This document shows, piece after piece, positions 1 to 8,362 of a stretch of DNA of 62,903 bases. The translations under genes and the position numbers were made by a program. Below the pieces are notes generated by a model, which was given only the letters and a program-made list of their open reading frames with translations, searched no databases and was not told the DNA's origin. Position 1 is the stretch's first letter, and each line of letters begins with the position of its first letter. Origin of the DNA: an uncultured Rhodospirillaceae bacterium (GTDB lineage: Bacteria > Pseudomonadota > Alphaproteobacteria > Reyranellales > Reyranellaceae); the NCBI GenBank assembly GCA_945952105.1, contig CAMFGZ010000027.1, positions 1 through 62,903 on the forward strand. The letters run 5' to 3'.

Positions 1-556
1 AGGTCGTGTCCTCCTCGTCCTCGGCGACGCAGTAGCTGAACTTGCCGGGATGGCCCAGCGTCGAGCGGTCGATCACGCCCGGCCGGTCGTCCAGCAGGTT
101 GATGAGGCAGAGCCGGATGGCGCGGCCGATAACCGCCGTCGCGCGGTCCGAGTTGGCGAGCGCGTTGAACGTGCCGCTAGCGCCGATCTCCAGACGAATA
201 GGTCCGTTCAGGATGACCAGCACTGCGCAACCGCCGGTGCTCGCCGTGGCGCCATGCATCAGGAATTCGTCCTGCATCATGGCGGTCCAGGCCGTCACGA
301 CGACAGGGAAATGCATGGGCAGGCAGCCCGCCATGACGGCGTTGATCGCCAGCTTCTCGGCGGTGATGGCGAGGCCGCGCACCGGCTCGATGCCGATGAG
401 CTGATCGGGCGGCATCATCACCCATTCGAGACATTCCTGAACCGCCTCGCGCGTCGGTGGCACGATGGGCAGACCGTCGGTCCAGCCGTTGGAATGGTAG
501 AGCTCCTGGACGGCCGAGATGCTGTCGGCCGAGTAGGCTCGGGATGCAAACTGCAC
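1..556 (-). CDS. Conserved protein of unknown function, 3' end cut by the window edge
   Basis: The reading frame starts at a GTG at 556 and is still open at position 1, so about 185 residues are visible. The start is supported by GGAGG seven bases upstream. Near the N-terminus is a GWTDGLPIVPPT stretch, followed by AEKLAINAVMAGCLPMHFPV and a Gly/Cys segment (STGGCAVLVILNGPIR). This pattern looks like a conserved enzyme or binding domain, but I cannot assign a reaction. The gene lies 114 bases downstream of a LysR gene on the same strand and near an LLM monooxygenase and a Bug-type receptor, so a role in uptake or breakdown of a small organic compound is possible. That role is inferred from context only. 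Confidence 0.7.
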   Translation of the reverse strand, partial: MQFASRAYSADSISAVQELYHSNGWTDGLPIVPPTREAVQECLEWVMMPPDQLIGIEPVRGLAITAEKLAINAVMAGCLPMHFPVVVTAWTAMMQDEFLMHGATASTGGCAVLVILNGPIRLEIGASGTFNALANSDRATAVIGRAIRLCLINLLDDRPGVIDRSTLGHPGKFSYCVAEDEEDTT

Positions 557-605
557 GCTGTTTCCTCCACCGCTCCGGGCACATGACGCCGGGCGGCTTC
601 CTTGC

Positions 606-633
606 AGAATAGTCTTCTCCGCGCCTATGCCAA
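606..633 (-). promoter_or_regulatory. Possible sigma-70 promoter for the truncated protein gene
   Basis: On the minus strand there is TTGGCA (628-633), a 16-base spacer, then TATTCT (606-611), about 50 bases upstream of the GTG at 556. The match to consensus is moderate and the upstream gene is a LysR regulator, so regulated transcription is plausible. No experiment supports it. Confidence 0.3.
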
Positions 634-670
634 CCGCAAGCTGATAGCCACGATTATTCCACTTCGGACA

Positions 671-1591
671 TCAAATCCGGACCGGCTTCGGCCAGGCCCG
701 CCGCGCCAAGGCTAAAAAGCCGGCCGCCGAGGGCGACGGCTCGCGTTCCCGCAGCAGCACGATACCGAGGCGGCGCGAGAGCTTCTGCTCCCCGAGCGGA
801 ATCGCGCGCAGGTCGCGGCCGAGGAAGAGCCCGGTGGCGCCGGTGGGCACGATGGCGAGGCCGACGCCGGCGCGCACGCAAGCCATCAGGGTCGCGAACT
901 GGCTGACGATGACAATCTGCCGAAGAGTGAGTCCGGCGACCGAGGCGGCGGCATCGATCGTGCGACGAGTGCGCGCGTCGCTGGGTAGCGCCACCAGCGG
1001 TTCGTCGCGCAGCTCGGCCAGCGCGACGCTACGGCGGTTGGCCAGCCGATGACGGCGCGGCACGACCAGGCAGAAGGTCTCGCGCTGCAGCGCCTCGCCC
1101 GAGATCGCATCGGGCAGCTCGTCGACATAGGTAAGGCCAAGATCGGCGGCGCCGCTGCGCACCGCTTCCAGCACGCTGCCGTGCACGCCCTCCTGGACAT
1201 GGATCTCGATACCCGGCCGGGCGGCGCGATAGGACGCGAGCAGCAGCGGCAGCGCCCCGCTCGCCACCGACATGATGCTGGCGATGCTGAGCCGGCCGCG
1301 CTGTTCCTCGGCCACCTCGCGGATCGAGCGCACGGTAATGCGCAGATCGTTCAGCATGCGCTCGGCCACCGCCGCGAACTCGCGGCCGGCCGGCGTGATC
1401 TGGACATGGCGCGTGCTGCGCTCAAACAGGCGCACGCCCAGCGCCGTCTCGACCCGCTTGATGGTGCGCGTCAGCGCCGGCTGAGAGATGCGCAGCCGCG
1501 AGGCCGCCGCGATGAAGCTGCGATACTCACCGACGGCGAGCACCGCCTCGAGCTGGCGGGCACTGAAATCCGGCAGGGTCGGCTGGGCCAT
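671..1591 (-). CDS. LysR-family transcriptional regulator
   Basis: This 306-residue protein has the usual LysR layout. An N-terminal winged helix-turn-helix spans about residues 8-65 (FSARQLEAVLAVGEYRSF, then SQPALTRTIKRVETALGVRLFER) and a periplasmic-binding-protein-like effector domain spans about 90-300. The start is an ATG at 1591. It should bind DNA as a multimer and respond to a small-molecule ligand. The gene lies between an LLM monooxygenase (upstream, same strand) and the truncated conserved protein (downstream), and one or both may be its targets. LysR regulators are often divergent from their targets; here all neighbours run in the same direction, so the target assignment is uncertain. 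Confidence 0.93.
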   Translation of the reverse strand: MAQPTLPDFSARQLEAVLAVGEYRSFIAAASRLRISQPALTRTIKRVETALGVRLFERSTRHVQITPAGREFAAVAERMLNDLRITVRSIREVAEEQRGRLSIASIMSVASGALPLLLASYRAARPGIEIHVQEGVHGSVLEAVRSGAADLGLTYVDELPDAISGEALQRETFCLVVPRRHRLANRRSVALAELRDEPLVALPSDARTRRTIDAAASVAGLTLRQIVIVSQFATLMACVRAGVGLAIVPTGATGLFLGRDLRAIPLGEQKLSRRLGIVLLREREPSPSAAGFLALARRAWPKPVRI

Positions 1592-1717
1592 GGCAGCTCA
1601 CACTTCGTGTGGGATCCTTAATGATGTCTACCGTGAAGACGAAGCATGATCACTTCCTCCTCATTCAAATGGGGAGGTGGCGCGCAGCGCCGGAGGGATC
1701 ATGTGTGACCGTTCTTC

Positions 1718-1781
1718 CTTCGGCGCTCCCGGACATTGCGAAGCAATGTCCTGCCGCTCATAGGCCGAGCTTCGCTCGGCC
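1718..1781. repeat. Two-hairpin intergenic repeat, copy 1
   Basis: This element starts CTTCGGCGCT and contains two perfect hairpins. The first is GGACATTGC-GAA-GCAATGTCC (1731-1751). The second is TAGGCCGAGC-TTC-GCTCGGCCTA (1761-1783), which runs into the stop codon of the LLM monooxygenase gene. A diverged copy with the same order and spacing lies at 5591-5655. It may act as a 3' mRNA stabiliser or a REP-like repeat. No T-tract follows the hairpins, so a classical intrinsic terminator is unlikely. Confidence 0.7.
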
Positions 1782-2869
1782 TACCCCGCCAGCATCCGTC
1801 CCGGATTGCGCTCGCGCAGGATCGGCATGATCCACTTGCCGAAGCGCTCGGCCTCCTCGTCGTGCAGGTAGCCCGAGAGGCAGAAGGAGTGGCAGCCGAG
1901 GTCGATGAACTTCTGCAGGGTGTCGGCGCACTGTTCGGGATCGCCGACGATGGCGATGCCGGCACCGGGGCGGACCTGGGTGATGCCGGTCCACAGATGC
2001 GGCTCGATCGTCTCGCCGATCGCCGCCAACTCGCGCACGCGGCGGTTGGCTTCCGAGGTGGCGAAGCGTTCCTTCACGAAGGCCTTCTGCGCTTCGCTGG
2101 CATGCGAGACCAGCCCATGCGCGAAGTCCCAGGCCTCCTTCTCTGTCTCGCGGCAGACGACCTGCAGGCGCATGCCGAAGCCGATTTCGTTCTCGCGGCC
2201 ATGCCGCGCCGCCATCGACTTGATCTCCGCCATGTTGGCGCGGATGCGCTCGTAGGTGTCGCCCCAGAAAAGGTGCACGTCGGAGTGCTTGGCCGAAATC
2301 TCCCAAGCCTGCTTCGAGCCGCCGCCGAGATAGAAGCGCGGATGAGGCTGCTGGAACGGATAGGGCCGGATCTGCGCGCCCTTGAGCTGATAGAACTTGC
2401 CGTCGAAGTTCACCGGGCCTTTGGTCGTCCACAGCGCCTTCAGGATCGAGACTTCCTCGTCCATGATTTCGTAGCGCTCTTCCTTGCCCCACTTGATGCC
2501 TTCGGAGGCATTCTCGGCCTCGCTTTGGCCGGCGATCAGGTTGATGCAGATGCGGCCGCCCGAGAGCTGGTCGAAGGCGGTGATCATCTTCGCGAGCAGC
2601 ACCGGATTGATGTAGCTCGGCCGCGCCGCCACCAGCATGCGCATCGACTTGGAGCGCGCCACCATCATGGCGCTGGAGATCCACGCCTCCCAGCAGGCGG
2701 TCTGGACCGGCACCAGCATGTATTCGAAGCCCGCCGCCTCGGCGGCGCCGACGATCTTGTCGAACAGCTCCAGCGACGGCGCCACCTGGGCGCTCGGCAA
2801 TCCATAGGCGGTGGTGTCGCCCGCGGTGGGCAGGAACCAGCCGAATTCGAGGCGCTTCGGATCGGCCAT
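1781..2869 (-). CDS. LLM-class flavin-dependent monooxygenase (SsuD-like)
   Basis: This 362-residue protein resembles the alkanesulfonate monooxygenase group of luciferase-like monooxygenases. It begins LEFGWFLPTAGDT, has an early VAARPSYINPVLLAK strand and RICINLIAG, and a later HPRFYLGGGSKQA segment typical of the TIM-barrel flavin site. Such enzymes use FMNH2 from a partner reductase and O2 to oxidise sulfonates, amines or related compounds; no reductase is encoded next to it. The chosen ATG lies four bases after the stop of the Bug-type receptor gene, with AGAAGGA upstream, so the two are probably co-translated. The substrate is unknown; an organosulfur compound is a guess from the family. 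Confidence 0.9.
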   Translation of the reverse strand: MADPKRLEFGWFLPTAGDTTAYGLPSAQVAPSLELFDKIVGAAEAAGFEYMLVPVQTACWEAWISSAMMVARSKSMRMLVAARPSYINPVLLAKMITAFDQLSGGRICINLIAGQSEAENASEGIKWGKEERYEIMDEEVSILKALWTTKGPVNFDGKFYQLKGAQIRPYPFQQPHPRFYLGGGSKQAWEISAKHSDVHLFWGDTYERIRANMAEIKSMAARHGRENEIGFGMRLQVVCRETEKEAWDFAHGLVSHASEAQKAFVKERFATSEANRRVRELAAIGETIEPHLWTGITQVRPGAGIAIVGDPEQCADTLQKFIDLGCHSFCLSGYLHDEEAERFGKWIMPILRERNPGRMLAG

Positions 2870-2873
2870 CGTC

Positions 2874-3839
2874 TTATTCCTTCTCGATGCCGGCGGCCTT
2901 GGCGAGCCGGCCCCACTTCTCGATCTCGGACTTGATGAAGGGCCGGACATCCTCCGGCGCTTTGCGCCGCGGCTCGAACGAGATGCCACGCAGGCGCTTG
3001 ATCACCTCGGGATCGGTCACGATCTCCTGCACCGCCTTGTCGATTCGGGCCACGATCTCGGGCGGCGTCTTCGAGGGCGCCATGATCACGAACCAGGCGT
3101 CGAGCGCGAACTGGCCCAGCCCCGCTTGCTGAAAAGTCGGTACCTCGGGCAGCAGCGGCGAGCGCGAGTCCGAGGCCATCACCAGCGCCTTCACCTTGCC
3201 CGCCTTCACCTGCGGCACGGCGATGGCCACGTCGGCGAAGGTCATGTCGATCTGGCCCGAGAGGAGATCGGCCAGCGCCTGCGGAGCGGATTTGTAGGGC
3301 ACGTAGGTGATGTCGGTGCCGAGGCGCTCGGCGAGGGTCGCGGTGATCACACGCGCGGAGGGCGTGCCCGCACCCGAGGTGAGCGCCGGCTTGGCCTTGG
3401 CGCGCTTGATGAAGTCGGCGAGCGTGTCCATGCCCGCATCGGCCCGCACCAGCAGGACGAACTGGATGAAGCCGTAGAAGCCGGCCGGCGCGAAATCGAC
3501 CAGCGAATCGTAGGGCAGCGACTTCATCAGGTTGGGATTGCCGGCATGCGTGGCGGCCGTGGCGATCATCAGCGTGTAGCCGTCGGGGGCTGCCTTGGCG
3601 ACGAAGTTGCCGGCGATCGAGCCGTTGCCGCCGCCCTTGTTGTCGACGATCACGGGCTGGCCGAGCTTCGGCGCCAACTGCTCGGCCATGAGGCGGGCCA
3701 AGGTGTCGGTCGCGCTGCCGGCGGCATAGGGCACGACGATCGTGAGCGGCTTTGCCGGCCAGGCCTGCGCGCGTGCGGGTGTCGTGGCGGCGGAAGCGGC
3801 CGCGAGAATCGTCAAGGCTTTGCGCCGGCTGATGCTCAT
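2874..3839 (-). CDS. Bug/TctC-family periplasmic substrate-binding protein
   Basis: This 321-residue secreted receptor belongs to the tripartite tricarboxylate transporter family. It has a twin-arginine-like signal (MSISRRKALTILAAAS, cleavage after about residue 25), the family motif VVPYAAGSATDTLAR, and VIVDNKGGGNGSIAGN followed by APDGYTL. The ATG at 3839 places the signal peptide correctly. It captures a carboxylate or similar ligand for uptake by TctA/TctB membrane proteins, neither of which is encoded in this window. That is common for Bug proteins, which occur as large orphan families. It is tightly linked to the downstream LLM monooxygenase, so its ligand may be that enzyme's substrate. 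Confidence 0.92.
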   Translation of the reverse strand: MSISRRKALTILAAASAATTPARAQAWPAKPLTIVVPYAAGSATDTLARLMAEQLAPKLGQPVIVDNKGGGNGSIAGNFVAKAAPDGYTLMIATAATHAGNPNLMKSLPYDSLVDFAPAGFYGFIQFVLLVRADAGMDTLADFIKRAKAKPALTSGAGTPSARVITATLAERLGTDITYVPYKSAPQALADLLSGQIDMTFADVAIAVPQVKAGKVKALVMASDSRSPLLPEVPTFQQAGLGQFALDAWFVIMAPSKTPPEIVARIDKAVQEIVTDPEVIKRLRGISFEPRRKAPEDVRPFIKSEIEKWGRLAKAAGIEKE

Positions 3840-3934
3840 GCCGGTCTTTATGCAAGCGGCGGCACCGATGCGCAATTGGCGCTGGTCGAAGCGCGAAAGA
3901 GGCGGCACGATCCGCCAACTTTTCGGGAGATCTC

Positions 3935-5548
3935 ATGCTGCAGCACGGCAAGCGTCCGACAATCGCATCGCGGCACGGCATGGTGGCCGCCGCCCATCCG
4001 CTGGCCGCAGCCGCGGGCGCACGCATCCTGTCGAACGGCGGCAACGCCTTCGACGCGGCGGTTGCCACTGCAGCCGCACTGAACGTCGTCGAGCCGTATA
4101 TGTCGGGCCTGGCCGGCCGCGGCGTCGCGACCTGCTACATCGCGAAGGAGAAGCGGGTCCGCACGCTCGACTTCGTCGGACCGATCTCGAAGAACTTCCC
4201 GATCGACAAGCTCAGCAACCGCTCGCAGTTGCAGCGCGGCGCTCTCGCGGTCGGCGCGCCGGGCAATCTCGCCGGCTGGTGCGAGCTGAACAGCACGCAC
4301 GGCAAGAAGAAGCTGCCGGAACTCTTCGCGCCCGCGATCGCCATCGCGCGCGACGGTTTCCAGCTCATCGAATTCAACATCGAGGAGATCCAGGGCGTCG
4401 CCGGCGAACTGGCCGGGCACAAGGCGCTGCACCCCGAATGGTCGCGCGTCTACACGGCGGGCGCCGGCAACGTGAAGCCCGGCTTCGTGCTGAAGCAGCC
4501 GGACCTCGCGCGCACGCTCGAAGCGCTGGCCAACGAAGGTCCGGGCCTGCTCTACGGCGGTGCGCTCGGCAAGAAGATCCTCGAACGCCTGACCGAGCTC
4601 GGCGGCTGCATGGTGATGGACGACCTGCTGGCCGCCAAGGCCACCTGGCGCGATCCCGTGACGGTCACCTATCGCGGCCGCACCGTCCATGTGCCGCCGC
4701 CGCCCTGCGAGGGCTTCCAGTTCCTGCTGACGCTCCGCATCCTCGAAGGCTTCGACCTCGCCAAGATGAAGCGCAATTCGACCGAGCATGTCGACACGGT
4801 GCTGCGCGCCGTGCGCCTCGCCGCCGGCGTGCGCATCGCGACCGGCGTGCCGGCGCCGCAGAAGCTGGCCGAGATCCTGTCGGACGCCCATGTCGAGACG
4901 CTGCGGGCCCGCGTACGCGACGGCAAGCCGGTGATAGGCCCGACCGAGCAGTGGACGCCGCCACAGGAACCGGTTTCGCCGACCGACGAGAGCCACACCA
5001 CCTCGTTCTCGATCGCCGACAACGAGGGCAACCTGATCTGCCTGACGCAGAGCCTGGGCAGCGTCTTCGGTTCGGGCATCGTCGTGCCCGGTACCGGTCT
5101 CTGCCTCAACAACTTCCTCTACTGGGCCGACGTGAATCCGAAGAGCCCGAACCGCGTGAAGCCCGGCGACCAGCTGCCGATGTGCATGGCCCCCTCGATC
5201 TCGACCAAGGATGGCAATCCCGTCCTCGCGCTGGGCACGCCGGGCAGCTACGGCATCCTGCAGACCCAGCCGCAGGCGATGGTCCAGCACGTCGATTTCG
5301 GCTTGCCGCTGCAGCAGGCGATCGAGGCGCCGCGCGGCCGGCTGACCGATGGCGCCGAAGTGTTCCTTGAATCGCGCCTGCCGCCGGACGTGCACGCCGA
5401 CCTGCGCAAGCTCGGCCACAACGTCACCACGGGCCCGGAATGGACCATGAAGGTGGGTGGCATGCAGGGCGTGGCGGTCGACCCGGAAACCGGCATCTTC
5501 ACCGGCGGCTGCGACCCCCGCCGCGACGGCTACTGCGTTCCGGCCTGA
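3935..5548 (+). CDS. Gamma-glutamyltransferase-family Ntn-hydrolase
   Basis: This 537-residue protein covers the whole family domain. It opens with ASRHGMVAAAHPLAA and ILSNGGNAFDAAVA. The autocleavage site is at DESHTTSFSIAD, where the second Thr of the HTT triplet should become the N-terminal nucleophile of the small subunit. GSGIVVPGTGLCLNN and GTPGSYG follow, matching the substrate-binding segments. No signal peptide is visible, so it probably acts in the cytoplasm. This fits gamma-glutamyl or acylamide hydrolases of catabolic loci more than the periplasmic glutathione enzyme. GGGAGA lies four bases before the ATG. It is divergent from the Bug receptor gene across 95 bases. The substrate cannot be told from the sequence. 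Confidence 0.92.
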   Translation: MLQHGKRPTIASRHGMVAAAHPLAAAAGARILSNGGNAFDAAVATAAALNVVEPYMSGLAGRGVATCYIAKEKRVRTLDFVGPISKNFPIDKLSNRSQLQRGALAVGAPGNLAGWCELNSTHGKKKLPELFAPAIAIARDGFQLIEFNIEEIQGVAGELAGHKALHPEWSRVYTAGAGNVKPGFVLKQPDLARTLEALANEGPGLLYGGALGKKILERLTELGGCMVMDDLLAAKATWRDPVTVTYRGRTVHVPPPPCEGFQFLLTLRILEGFDLAKMKRNSTEHVDTVLRAVRLAAGVRIATGVPAPQKLAEILSDAHVETLRARVRDGKPVIGPTEQWTPPQEPVSPTDESHTTSFSIADNEGNLICLTQSLGSVFGSGIVVPGTGLCLNNFLYWADVNPKSPNRVKPGDQLPMCMAPSISTKDGNPVLALGTPGSYGILQTQPQAMVQHVDFGLPLQQAIEAPRGRLTDGAEVFLESRLPPDVHADLRKLGHNVTTGPEWTMKVGGMQGVAVDPETGIFTGGCDPRRDGYCVPA

Positions 5549-5590
5549 AATAGGGCAATCGCCGACGGAGGGTATGTCTGATCACTCTGT

Positions 5591-5655
5591 CTTCGGCGCT
5601 TCCGGACATTGTTTCACGATGTCCTGACGCTCAAGGGGCCGAGCGAAGCTCGGCC
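5591..5655. repeat. Two-hairpin intergenic repeat, copy 2
   Basis: This element matches 1718-1781 in order and spacing. It begins CTTCGGCGCT, then GGACAT...ATGTCC (5604-5624, imperfect inside), then GGGCCGAGC-GAA-GCTCGGCCC (5636-5656). The second loop is the reverse complement of the one in copy 1 (GAA against TTC). It sits between the gamma-glutamyltransferase stop and the peptide-binding protein gene. Confidence 0.7.
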
Positions 5656-5731
5656 CGGCATTCCTCTTGCACTGGCACACAAGGCAAGATGGAATGCGTT
5701 CCAACGAGAATGTTCATGAGGGGGATGGTTG

Positions 5732-7327
5732 ATGCGTAAACTGGCATGGCTCGCGGTCGCCGCGATGGCCGTCATCGGCGTCGGCACGGCGCAGGCCCAG
5801 CAGACGCCGCGCAAGGGTGGCACGCTGCGCATGACGGCGCCCTACGCCGCGAGCTTCGGCAGCCTCGACCCGCACGTCACGCCGCGCGCGCAGGACGACA
5901 TCGTCGGCAAGGCGCTGCAGCGCTCGCTCTACAATTGGGATACCGCGGCCAACAAGCTCACGCTAGAACTGGCCAAGTCCGTCTCGGTGTCGGCCGACGG
6001 CCTCACCTACACCTACAAGCTGCGCGACGACGCCTTCTTCCATAACGGCCGCAAGATGACGGCCGACGACATCATCTTCTCCTTCACCCGGATCATGGAC
6101 GGCAGCAAGGGCTATCCCGGCGCCCGCTACGTCCGCCTGATCAAGGGTGCGGTCGATGTCGAGAAGGGCACTGCCAAGGAAATCTCCGGCCTCAAGAAGA
6201 TCGACGATTCGACGCTCGAGATGACAATCACCGACCGCGTCGAGCCCGGCTACTACTTCTTCGGTGGTTCGACGGCGATCCTGCCCAAGGAAGAGGTCGA
6301 GAAGGGCAACTACGCCTCCAACCCGGTGGGCCTCGGCCCGTTCAAGTTCAAGGAGCACATCCCCGGCTCGCGCGTCGTGATGGACCGCTTCGACAAGTTC
6401 TACAAGACGGGCCAGCCCTACCTCGACAAGCTCGAGGTTCTGATCATGGCCGAGGCCGCCGCCCGCGACGTCGCCTTCCGCAACAAGGAGATCGACACCT
6501 CGATCCTGGGCCCGGCCCAGTACGTCGCCTATCGCGCCGATCCGCAGCTTTCCAAGGGCATCCTGGAAGTCGCCGAGATGTTCACGCGCTCGATGCACAT
6601 CAACCTGAACTCGATCAAGCCGTTCCAAGACAAGCGGGTGCGCCAGGCGATCAACTATGCGATCGATTCGAACCTGATCATCTCGCGTCTGGTCAAGGAC
6701 AAGGCCTATCGCGCCACCAGCTGGCTGCCGCCCTCCTCCGCGGCCTTCGACAAGGCGATGAAGCCCTACCCGTACGATCCGGAGAAGGCCAAGAAGCTGC
6801 TGGCCGAGGCGGGCTATCCCAACGGCTTCGAGTTCGAATGGACGACCAGCCAGAACGAGAGCTGGGGCCTGCCGATCGTCGAGGCGGTGATCCCGATGCT
6901 CGCCAAGGTCGGCATCAAGGCCAAGCCGAAGCTGGTCGAGGTCACGGTGCTGACCGAGATCCTGATGAAGGGCGACCACCAGGCCCTCATCGCGTCCAGC
7001 CTGACCGGCCCGGACTCGCTCGCGACCCTGCGCTGTTACTATTCCAAGACGCCGCGCACGGCCTGCAACTACACCGGCTTCAACAATGCCGATTTCGACA
7101 AGCTGCTCGACGAGGCCGCCCAGGAAGGCGACATGGCCAAGCGCGACGAAATCCTGAAGAAGGCCAACAACCTGCTCTACGACGAAGCGCCGGTCTGGTT
7201 CTTCAACTACAACAAGGCGGTGCTGGCCTTCCAGCCGTGGGTTCACGGCCTGCAGCCCAATCCGACCGAGATCACGCACCAGTACCCGGAGAACATCTGG
7301 GTCGACGCCAGCTCACCGGCCAAGTAA
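5732..7327 (+). CDS. Peptide/oligopeptide ABC transporter substrate-binding protein (SBP family 5)
   Basis: This 531-residue secreted receptor has a Sec signal peptide (MRKLAWLAVAAMAVIG, cleavage near AQAQ) followed by GGTLRMTAPY. The family segment LSVSADGLTYTYKLRDDAFF and a C-terminal EAPVWFFNYNKAV region are typical of DppA/OppA-like proteins. The ATG at 5732 has GAGGGGA six bases upstream; an in-frame TTG directly before it is less likely. It is the first gene of a complete importer (two permeases and two ATPases downstream, after a 99-base gap with a palindromic repeat), so it should deliver di- or oligopeptides or a similar ligand to that system. Confidence 0.93.
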   Translation: MRKLAWLAVAAMAVIGVGTAQAQQTPRKGGTLRMTAPYAASFGSLDPHVTPRAQDDIVGKALQRSLYNWDTAANKLTLELAKSVSVSADGLTYTYKLRDDAFFHNGRKMTADDIIFSFTRIMDGSKGYPGARYVRLIKGAVDVEKGTAKEISGLKKIDDSTLEMTITDRVEPGYYFFGGSTAILPKEEVEKGNYASNPVGLGPFKFKEHIPGSRVVMDRFDKFYKTGQPYLDKLEVLIMAEAAARDVAFRNKEIDTSILGPAQYVAYRADPQLSKGILEVAEMFTRSMHINLNSIKPFQDKRVRQAINYAIDSNLIISRLVKDKAYRATSWLPPSSAAFDKAMKPYPYDPEKAKKLLAEAGYPNGFEFEWTTSQNESWGLPIVEAVIPMLAKVGIKAKPKLVEVTVLTEILMKGDHQALIASSLTGPDSLATLRCYYSKTPRTACNYTGFNNADFDKLLDEAAQEGDMAKRDEILKKANNLLYDEAPVWFFNYNKAVLAFQPWVHGLQPNPTEITHQYPENIWVDASSPAK

Positions 7328-7349
7328 CCGGCGAAAGTAGAAAGTTGAA

Positions 7350-7415
7350 GGGTCCCTCGCCGCCGCTCGGGATGACATCGTCTTTGTCATTCCGGGGGAC
7401 GGCGAGGATTCTCTA
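7350..7415. repeat. Imperfect palindromic intergenic element
   Basis: The left arm (GTCCCTCGCCG...GGGATGACA) is the near reverse complement of the right arm (TGTCATTCC...CGGCGAGGATTC), giving a long imperfect stem between the binding-protein gene and the first permease gene. It resembles dispersed REP-type elements. In this position it could reduce downstream expression relative to the abundant receptor; that is inference. Confidence 0.5.
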
Positions 7416-7426
7416 AGAATTCCGCA

Positions 7427-8362
7427 ATGCTTCTCGTCCTCGGCCGCCGCCTCGCCAACATCATCCCGACGCTGCTCGCCGTCGTGGCGCTCGTCTTCCT
7501 GCTCTTCTCCGTCCTGCCGGGCAGCTTCATCTCCGGCATGAACGAGGACGGGCGCTCCACCATCGACCCCGCGGTCATGGAGCGCATGCGCAAGGAGATG
7601 GGCCTCGACGATCCGCTGATCGAGCGTTTCGCGAAGTACGTCACCGCCACCGCCACGGGCGACCTCGGCACCTCCTTCCGCACGCGCGAACCCGTCACCA
7701 AGATGCTGGCGGTCCGCATCTGGCCGTCGCTGAAGCTGGTCCTCGCGGCCATGACCTTCGCCATCCTGGTCGGCGTCACCCTGGGTTTCTTGGCCGCGCT
7801 CAAGCCCGGCAGCCTCGTCGACACCGCCGCCATGGTCGGCGCCATCTCCGGCCTCTCGCTCAGCCAGTTCTGGTTCGGACTGATGCTGATGTACCTGTTC
7901 GCGCTCAAGCTCCAATGGCTGCCGAGCTTCGGCTACGGCGACGGCGGCCTGCGCAACCTCATCCTGCCGGCCATCGCACTGGGCGTCGGCCCGATGGCCC
8001 TGCTCGCCCGCACCACGCGCGCGGCCGTGCTCGACGTTCTGAACGCCGACTTCGTCCGTACAGCGCGCAGCAAGGGCATGAGCGAGCGCCGCGTCGTCGA
8101 ATGGCACGTGCTGCGTAACGCCCTGGTGCTCGTCATCACCATCGTGGGCCTGCAGTTCGGCTCGCTGATGGGCCAGGCCGTCGTGGTCGAGAAGCTGTTC
8201 GCCTGGCCGGGCGTCGGCTCGCTGATGGTCGATTCGGTGTTCCAGCGCGACATGCCGACGGTCCAGGGCTGCATCCTGATGATCGTGCTGTTCTTCCTCG
8301 TCATCAACACGCTGGTCGACATCGCCTATGTCGTGATCGACCCCCGGATCCGGTACCGATGA
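7427..8362 (+). CDS. Peptide ABC transporter permease (DppB-like)
   Basis: This 311-residue inner-membrane protein has about six transmembrane helices, starting LLVLGRRLANIIPTLLAVVA. It carries the family's long periplasmic loop after TM1, with MERMRKEMGLDDPLIERFAKY, and an EAA-type loop around TARSKGMSERRVVEWHVLRN that docks to the ATPases. Its stop overlaps the next start as ATGA, so expression with the DppC-like gene is translationally coupled. It forms half of the transmembrane channel of the importer encoded at 5732-11169. Confidence 0.94.
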   Translation: MLLVLGRRLANIIPTLLAVVALVFLLFSVLPGSFISGMNEDGRSTIDPAVMERMRKEMGLDDPLIERFAKYVTATATGDLGTSFRTREPVTKMLAVRIWPSLKLVLAAMTFAILVGVTLGFLAALKPGSLVDTAAMVGAISGLSLSQFWFGLMLMYLFALKLQWLPSFGYGDGGLRNLILPAIALGVGPMALLARTTRAAVLDVLNADFVRTARSKGMSERRVVEWHVLRNALVLVITIVGLQFGSLMGQAVVVEKLFAWPGVGSLMVDSVFQRDMPTVQGCILMIVLFFLVINTLVDIAYVVIDPRIRYR

